Source: Dictyobacter vulcani
Lineage (GTDB): Bacteria > Chloroflexota > Ktedonobacteria > Ktedonobacterales > Ktedonobacteraceae
Length of the DNA: 64,000 nt
NCBI RefSeq assembly: GCF_008974265.1
Contig: NZ_BKZW01000004.1
Span: forward strand, 124,001-188,000
Direction of reading: 5' to 3'
Below the pieces are notes generated by a model. It was not told the origin of the DNA. It saw only the letters and a program-made list of their open reading frames with translations, and ran no database searches. The position numbers and the translations under genes were made by a program. Shown piece after piece: positions 60,099-64,000 of this stretch. Every line of letters begins with the position of its first letter. Position 1 is the stretch's first letter.

Positions 60099-60453
60099 GG
60101 CCAATACGTTTCACTTAAGGATTGAATGGCTGAAATGATAGCATGACGGTGAAGGAACACCTTCTCAAAGGATCAAGAGAGGAAAAACGTGTAGTTCGAC
60201 CCTTTGGGTCGATTCGGTTGCCTCCACGATACCCTCACCTCCGCAGGATCAGGCAAGTGAAAAAGCGGTGAAGCAAGGCGTGAAGAGGCTTTGCTCATGG
60301 TCAAGCACGGATATTATGCAGGCACGAATCGACCCAAAGGGTCGAACCTACCTGTTCGCTTTTCTTGATCCTTTGAAGTCACTGGGCCTCTGATCGGCTC
60401 AGATGCTTTCGTCAATCTCGTCCAGAAAAAGGCTTACGTGAAACGTATTAGCC
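60099..60453. mobile_element. MITE family A, copy 2
   Basis: A 355-bp element that is the reverse complement of 16823-17178. The ends are GGCCAATACGTTTCACTTAA and ACGTGAAACGTATTAGCC; the termini here have CG where copy 1 has CT. It contains the nested family P palindrome (60191-60351). Outer flanks GCTGCCTTCACGG and TTCACGGCTACG carry the same family R-like motif as at copy 1. Confidence 0.85.
60191..60351. repeat. Palindromic intergenic repeat, family P (copy 7, nested in MITE A)
   Basis: Left arm GTAGTTCGACCCTTTGGGTC (one G shorter than usual) with complement ending at 60351. Confidence 0.9.
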
Positions 60454-60460
60454 TTCACGG

Positions 60461-60715
60461 CTACGTTTCCAGTTGGTGTTGTAGGAATGCTAGCTTGTCG
60501 GGATTGAGGATGCTGCGTAGTCCTACGATGCTATTACCGCGTAGCTCAAGGGCTAAGACCCAGTTGAGTTGTGCATCGATGTGGCATAGAAGTGCTGGCG
60601 CACCATTGATCTCTTCGATGGAGAGTGTGTGGTTCGCTGGCACTTTGTGCATGAGTGCGATAAACAGTCTGGCGAGTAGGAGCACCGCATCAAACCACAA
60701 CCAGAATACCGTCAT
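60461..60715 (-). pseudogene. C-terminal fragment of a SigJ-type (ECF41-like) sigma factor
   Basis: 84 residues matching the SnoaL-like tail of SigJ-type sigma factors: a VPANHTLSIEEINGAPALLC stretch, then VLALELRGNSIVGLRSILNP and DKLAFLQ at the end. The sigma-2 and sigma-4 domains are missing, and the upstream DNA (60716-61002) gives no continuation. Likely a remnant; the start ATG used by a gene finder is not the original start. It abuts MITE A copy 2. Confidence 0.7.
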
Positions 60716-61002
60716 GCCTTAGCGTTGATCAGGATGGCGGGCATCCCCTGCCTCAATCCGGCGACGATTCTCTTGAAAGGGTACGATCGTCATTGATTGG
60801 TGGTATTGATATTATCAATCCTATGCAGGTTTTGCTCTTTGACACGTTCAAGCACGCTCAAAGGTAAAAATCTCACCAGTAATGTGGAAACCAGACTTTA
60901 AATAGAGCTGGATACAAAAGGGAAGGTGTAAGTCGAGAGATTACTTGCGTAATCTGCGTAGTATTCACAAAGGGATTTTGATTTAAGAGTGAGGGAAAAG
61001 CG

Positions 61003-62358
61003 ATGTATGTGCCTCCACCCAGAAGAAAGCATAATGTTATATTAATAATAATTTGTTCCATTCTTATTGCTTCCCTGGTAGCATGCTGCAGTGTCTGTAC
61101 TCTTGTTTACACGCAAGTTTATCAGTCTCTACATAGAACATTGCAGCCCACATGTACTTCAACTATGGCGCATCCCCCTCATGATCCTCTGGCATACACA
61201 TGGCCAGCAGCGATACCTCTTATGATCACGCAACCGCAACCTCGCAGGAGCATATTCGCGCGAACCTCTAGCCCTATTTTCACTGATATTTGTTGGATTC
61301 GGAGTAGCGACGGCACTCTTCTGAACGCCTATCATCTGCCGAATGATGAAATGGCTCACCCTGGATCGCTCTTCGGGCATACCTTCTACACTATTAAAGA
61401 CCCAACCAAGAGCGCACACCAACTCTGCGCCAGAGACCTGTTGACGAACAGCGAGCTCTGGTGTAAGACGACAACCATTACCTCTACCACGCTCATACAT
61501 GGCATCGATGACCTCATCATCACTGCTCATGAGGCTATGCGGCGTAGCGATGGCGCGCTGCTATGGTATTCTCAATCGCCTTTATATAATTTTCAACTTA
61601 GCCGTTATCATGACAGACGCTACCTACTCACAAATTGTGCTGACTCGCTCAATGTATCACTACCTCTTTGTGCACTTGACGTTCTCACCGGAAAGGTCCT
61701 CTGGCAGAGTAACCTTCTCAAGACGTATACCAGGATTATAGGATCGGGCCTCGTAATCGCTCAATCTTCCGATGGCAACCACCTCATCGCCCTTCATCTT
61801 GAAAATGGACAGCTTGCATGGAAGGTTCCTCTCGTATCCGCATGTACCCCGTCATCAGAAACATATACGGGTAAGCCAGTGCTCACTGCCACGACATTGT
61901 TCTGCGGTGATAGTTGGGGAATCACCGCAGTTTCCCTCGCGACGGGTAAAACTACCCTGAGATGGCCGTATCAGAATCAGGGCATTGCGGTGTACGCTGA
62001 TCAAACATCTCTGCTGGCTGTGCTACAAAAGAGCATAGTAGGAGATGGGGAAGCAAAATTGATCTCACTCAATGCAGCAGATGGTCGGATCCTGTGGCAG
62101 AGCGCTATTGCAGCGAAACCGAGTTTGTTAGTAGGAAACCTCAATCAGGGCAAGTTTTACTTCCTCCTCAATAAAACAGGAGGGCTCAAACTATCCGCGC
62201 TCCGTATGAGTGATGGCCAGAGCCTCTGGCGTGACACTTCTTGCGACAATAGTCCAACCTCCACAGGAGCGCAAAAAACCACTGATCGTTGTTACTGGTC
62301 TGAGCCAATTATGAGCGTTCGGGCGAATTTTGAGAATAGTCCGATGTTCGCCTCATGA
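61003..62358 (+). CDS. Membrane-anchored PQQ-like beta-propeller protein
   Basis: 451 residues. One N-terminal helix (ILIIICSILIASLVACCSVC) is followed by an extracytoplasmic domain with several beta-propeller blades of the PQQ/WD-like type: CALDVLTGKVLWQS, LIALHLENGQLAWKVPL, TAVSLATGKTTLRWP, LISLNAADGRILWQSAI and LSALRMSDGQSLWRD. The propeller is clear though cofactor residues are not. The end (SVRANFENSPMFAS) looks abrupt, and a frame break or truncation near 62300 is possible. A cysteine-rich helix end could act as a lipid site, but no proper lipobox is present. Function unknown; such proteins bind surface ligands or act as assembly factors. Confidence 0.75.
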   Translation: MYVPPPRRKHNVILIIICSILIASLVACCSVCTLVYTQVYQSLHRTLQPTCTSTMAHPPHDPLAYTWPAAIPLMITQPQPRRSIFARTSSPIFTDICWIRSSDGTLLNAYHLPNDEMAHPGSLFGHTFYTIKDPTKSAHQLCARDLLTNSELWCKTTTITSTTLIHGIDDLIITAHEAMRRSDGALLWYSQSPLYNFQLSRYHDRRYLLTNCADSLNVSLPLCALDVLTGKVLWQSNLLKTYTRIIGSGLVIAQSSDGNHLIALHLENGQLAWKVPLVSACTPSSETYTGKPVLTATTLFCGDSWGITAVSLATGKTTLRWPYQNQGIAVYADQTSLLAVLQKSIVGDGEAKLISLNAADGRILWQSAIAAKPSLLVGNLNQGKFYFLLNKTGGLKLSALRMSDGQSLWRDTSCDNSPTSTGAQKTTDRCYWSEPIMSVRANFENSPMFAS

Positions 62359-62445
62359 CCAGGGGCCGCTGAAGTATGTAAATTGCGTCCTGTAGACCCC
62401 CCCTTGTCGGAAGGATACTGATGGTTACACCCGCTGTCGAAGGCA

Positions 62446-62649
62446 TTGATCTGTTCAAAATTGCGGGCCGCTCCATTTCGAGGTGCTCACCACCTGGTGG
62501 GGACCCCGTTCAAGGAGGCCCTGCAACAGCTTGATCCAGTGTCAAGGCAGCGCGTGCAGGAGGAAGTACAACAAGCTGTGCGTCCATTTGAGGGATCGCA
62601 GGGGATCGTGGCACCAGCAGAATTGTTGTTGGGTACAGCAATGAAGTAG
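62446..62649 (+). pseudogene. Methyltransferase C-terminal remnant
   Basis: A short open stretch reads LDPVSRQRVQEEVQQAVRPF then EGSQGIVAPAELLLGTAMK, the typical tail of class I SAM-dependent methyltransferases (RPFEGPQGxxAPxELLLxxG). The catalytic part is missing. An ATG with GGAAGGA upstream at 62421 is in another frame. Probably what is left of a deleted gene. Confidence 0.55.
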
Positions 62650-62667
62650 GGAGTTATCCTGCTGGTG

Positions 62668-62712
62668 CGTTGAAGTGCGCGAGAGCCACGCAGACTCTCG
62701 CGCACTTCAACG
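62668..62712. terminator. Strong bidirectional hairpin
   Basis: CGTTGAAGTGCGCGAGAG and its exact complement around a nine-base loop, between the methyltransferase remnant and the convergent amidase gene. The stem is similar in layout to the one at 19151-19195 (both carry CACTTCAAC). Confidence 0.7.
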
Positions 62713-62774
62713 GTTGGCCCATCTCTCTTGACGATGCAATGGGATGACGACACGTTGTTTTGGAGCGACTGGTG

Positions 62775-64000
62775 TTAGTAGCCCGGTGGTCGTTGGAATG
62801 CTCCGGTTACTTCCGTGAGGGCTTTTGCTATCGCCAGCAGGCTCGCTTCACTCCAACGTTTTCCGACGATCTGTATCCCGATGGGCAAACCATCACGATC
62901 CTGTTTATACGGCAGCACGACTGCCGGGTGGCCGGTGTAATTGAAGACGGTGCCATGGGCGGCGGTCAGATAGTAGTTGACATCCTGGCCGTCAACGTGT
63001 AGCGGTGATGCTGGTTCGCAGTGCGGAAACGCTGTTACCATTGAGGGGGGGCACAGCAGTATATCCCACGTTTCAAAGAAGCGCTCCCAGGCGAGAATAG
63101 ACTGATCGCGGAAATGCAGTGCCTCCAGGTAGTGGGCCAGAGTGGTGGGCCGTTCCTGCTCTTCCGGCTGGAATGCTCCTGTCATCATACCGATCAATGT
63201 CCCAGCTCTTGCTCCTTCCTGGTTGAAATCCACCTGTGGCAGTGTCGCTTCTTCCACCGCTGCACACAGCGGTGCGAGCTGCTTCGCCAGCTCTTCTACC
63301 GCCGTACGGATCTCCGCCGTGGCCGGAATGCCTGGAAACGTTGGCGCGAAGGCAATCCGCAGGTTCTTGAGTGTCAACTGTGGTACCTCTTCAACTGGTA
63401 CCGGCGCTACTTCGGTATCCCGTCCATCTGGCCCGGCAATGATCGCGTACAGCTGTGCCAGATCCTCGACGGTCCGCGCCATTGGCCCGATGCAGGACAT
63501 GATGCGTATAGGTCGGGGCCCCGGAAGACCAGGAATCAGACCGGTGAGGGGGACACGCTGTTCAGTGGGCTTCAGACCAAACACACCACAAAAATGTGCT
63601 GGAATGCGGATCGAAGCCGACAGGTCAGTGCCAATGTCAAACGGAGTCATCCCAGCAGCCAGCGCCGCTGCCGCTCCGCCACTGGAACCGCCCGGCGTGC
63701 GCTCGACATTCCAGGGATTATTGGTGCGGCCAAAGATGGGATTTGCGGATTGGTAATCGGCCAGCATCATAGCCACGTTCGTTTTCCCCATGAGAATACC
63801 GCCTGCCGCTCTGATGCGTGCGGTAACGGTACTATCCTCCTGGGTACGTAGTTGACCAGTGGTGGGAACCCGGTGGTGGTGCGCATGCCCGCTGTCGCAT
63901 GAGCATCTTTCAATGTAAAGGGGACGCCATGCAGCGGCCCCCAATGCTCACCACGAGCCAGGGCTTCATCTGCTTTCCTCGCTTGTTCATATGCATGCTC
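62775..64000 (-). CDS. Amidase-signature-family protein (5' end outside window, one frame break)
   Basis: The gene runs off the right edge. The frame with the catalytic region starts near 63850. Upstream of a one-base shift near 63845 the coding sense continues with EHWGPLHGVPFTLKDAHATA (catalytic lysine in TLKD). Ser-cisSer-Lys triad positions are then RTPGGSSGGAAAALAAG and GTDLSASIRIPAHFCGVFGL. The C-terminal part has NYTGHPAVVLPYKQDRDGLP and GIQIVGKRWSEASLLAIAKA. Members hydrolyse amides or act in Glu-tRNA(Gln) amidation; there is no GatB or GatC here, so a free amidase is likely. Confidence 0.9.

Overview
The window looks like chromosomal DNA from a soil-type, Gram-positive-like Chloroflexota bacterium of the class Ktedonobacteria. 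This is inferred from several traits: large NB-ARC and MalT-like LuxR regulators sharing an unusual N-terminal module, Opp-type oligosaccharide transport, a KdpD lacking its kinase half, a KimA-like permease, KaiC-like ATPases, many dispersed palindromic repeats and moderate GC. No rRNA gene, CRISPR array or convincing tRNA was seen. About fifteen otherwise full-length genes (bglA, oppF, both LuxR regulators, kdpA, kdpB, kdpC, moxR, the VWA gene, rsmG, an MFS gene, a DJ-1 gene, archease, rtcB, amidase) are each broken by one or a few single-base shifts, usually in short G/C runs. Both sides of each break still match the family, so assembly indels are more likely than real gene death; spans are given for the restored genes.

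Layout. 0-1.3 kb: the C-terminal tip of an RHS protein, a small membrane protein and an orphan RHS fragment. 1.3-10.2 kb: a leftward operon running lacI-type regulator, solute-binding lipoprotein, two permeases, two ATPases, GH1 beta-glucosidase, with a likely operator ahead of the regulator; it probably imports and cleaves beta-glucosides. 10.3-20 kb: a tandem GC-rich array, two related LuxR-type ATPase regulators, transposon-like MITEs, a WYL regulator facing a VOC gene, and a small membrane protein. 20.1-30.2 kb: a potassium locus with receiver-only regulator, 27-aa membrane peptide, kdpF, kdpA, kdpB, kdpC, kinase-less KdpD, a USP-like protein and a KimA-like permease. 30.3-34.6 kb: MoxR ATPase, VWA protein and rsmG.

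34.6-36.6 kb is a 2-kb cassette bounded by 34-base inverted repeats that holds a secreted protein and remnants. 36.6-47.8 kb, leftward: an ABC-2 exporter (three genes), purA, a membrane-fused spermidine-synthase-like protein, a zinc-ribbon protein, a JAMM protein, a 23-bp tandem repeat, a HAD phosphatase, and a KaiC-like ATPase with its response regulator. 48-56 kb: a SIS-domain sugar-phosphate protein flanked by MITE ends, an MFS exporter, an EamA transporter, a DJ-1-type protein divergent from a LysR regulator, and cystathionine beta-synthase.

56.4-59.8 kb is the most coherent accessory system: a 30-aa upstream ORF, archease, a DraRnl-like RNA ligase and RtcB, i.e. an RNA-repair cluster with two different ligase chemistries. 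59.8-62.7 kb is a decay zone with a HAD remnant, a MITE, a SigJ-type C-terminal fragment, a PQQ-repeat membrane protein and a methyltransferase tail. The window ends inside an amidase gene.

At least three repeat families punctuate the window: a palindromic intergenic family with GTAGGTTCG-type ends (seven loci), a MITE family with shared terminal repeats but different interiors (two A copies, two B copies, one deletion derivative, one lone end), and elements with GTAGCGGCAGCC-type ends.
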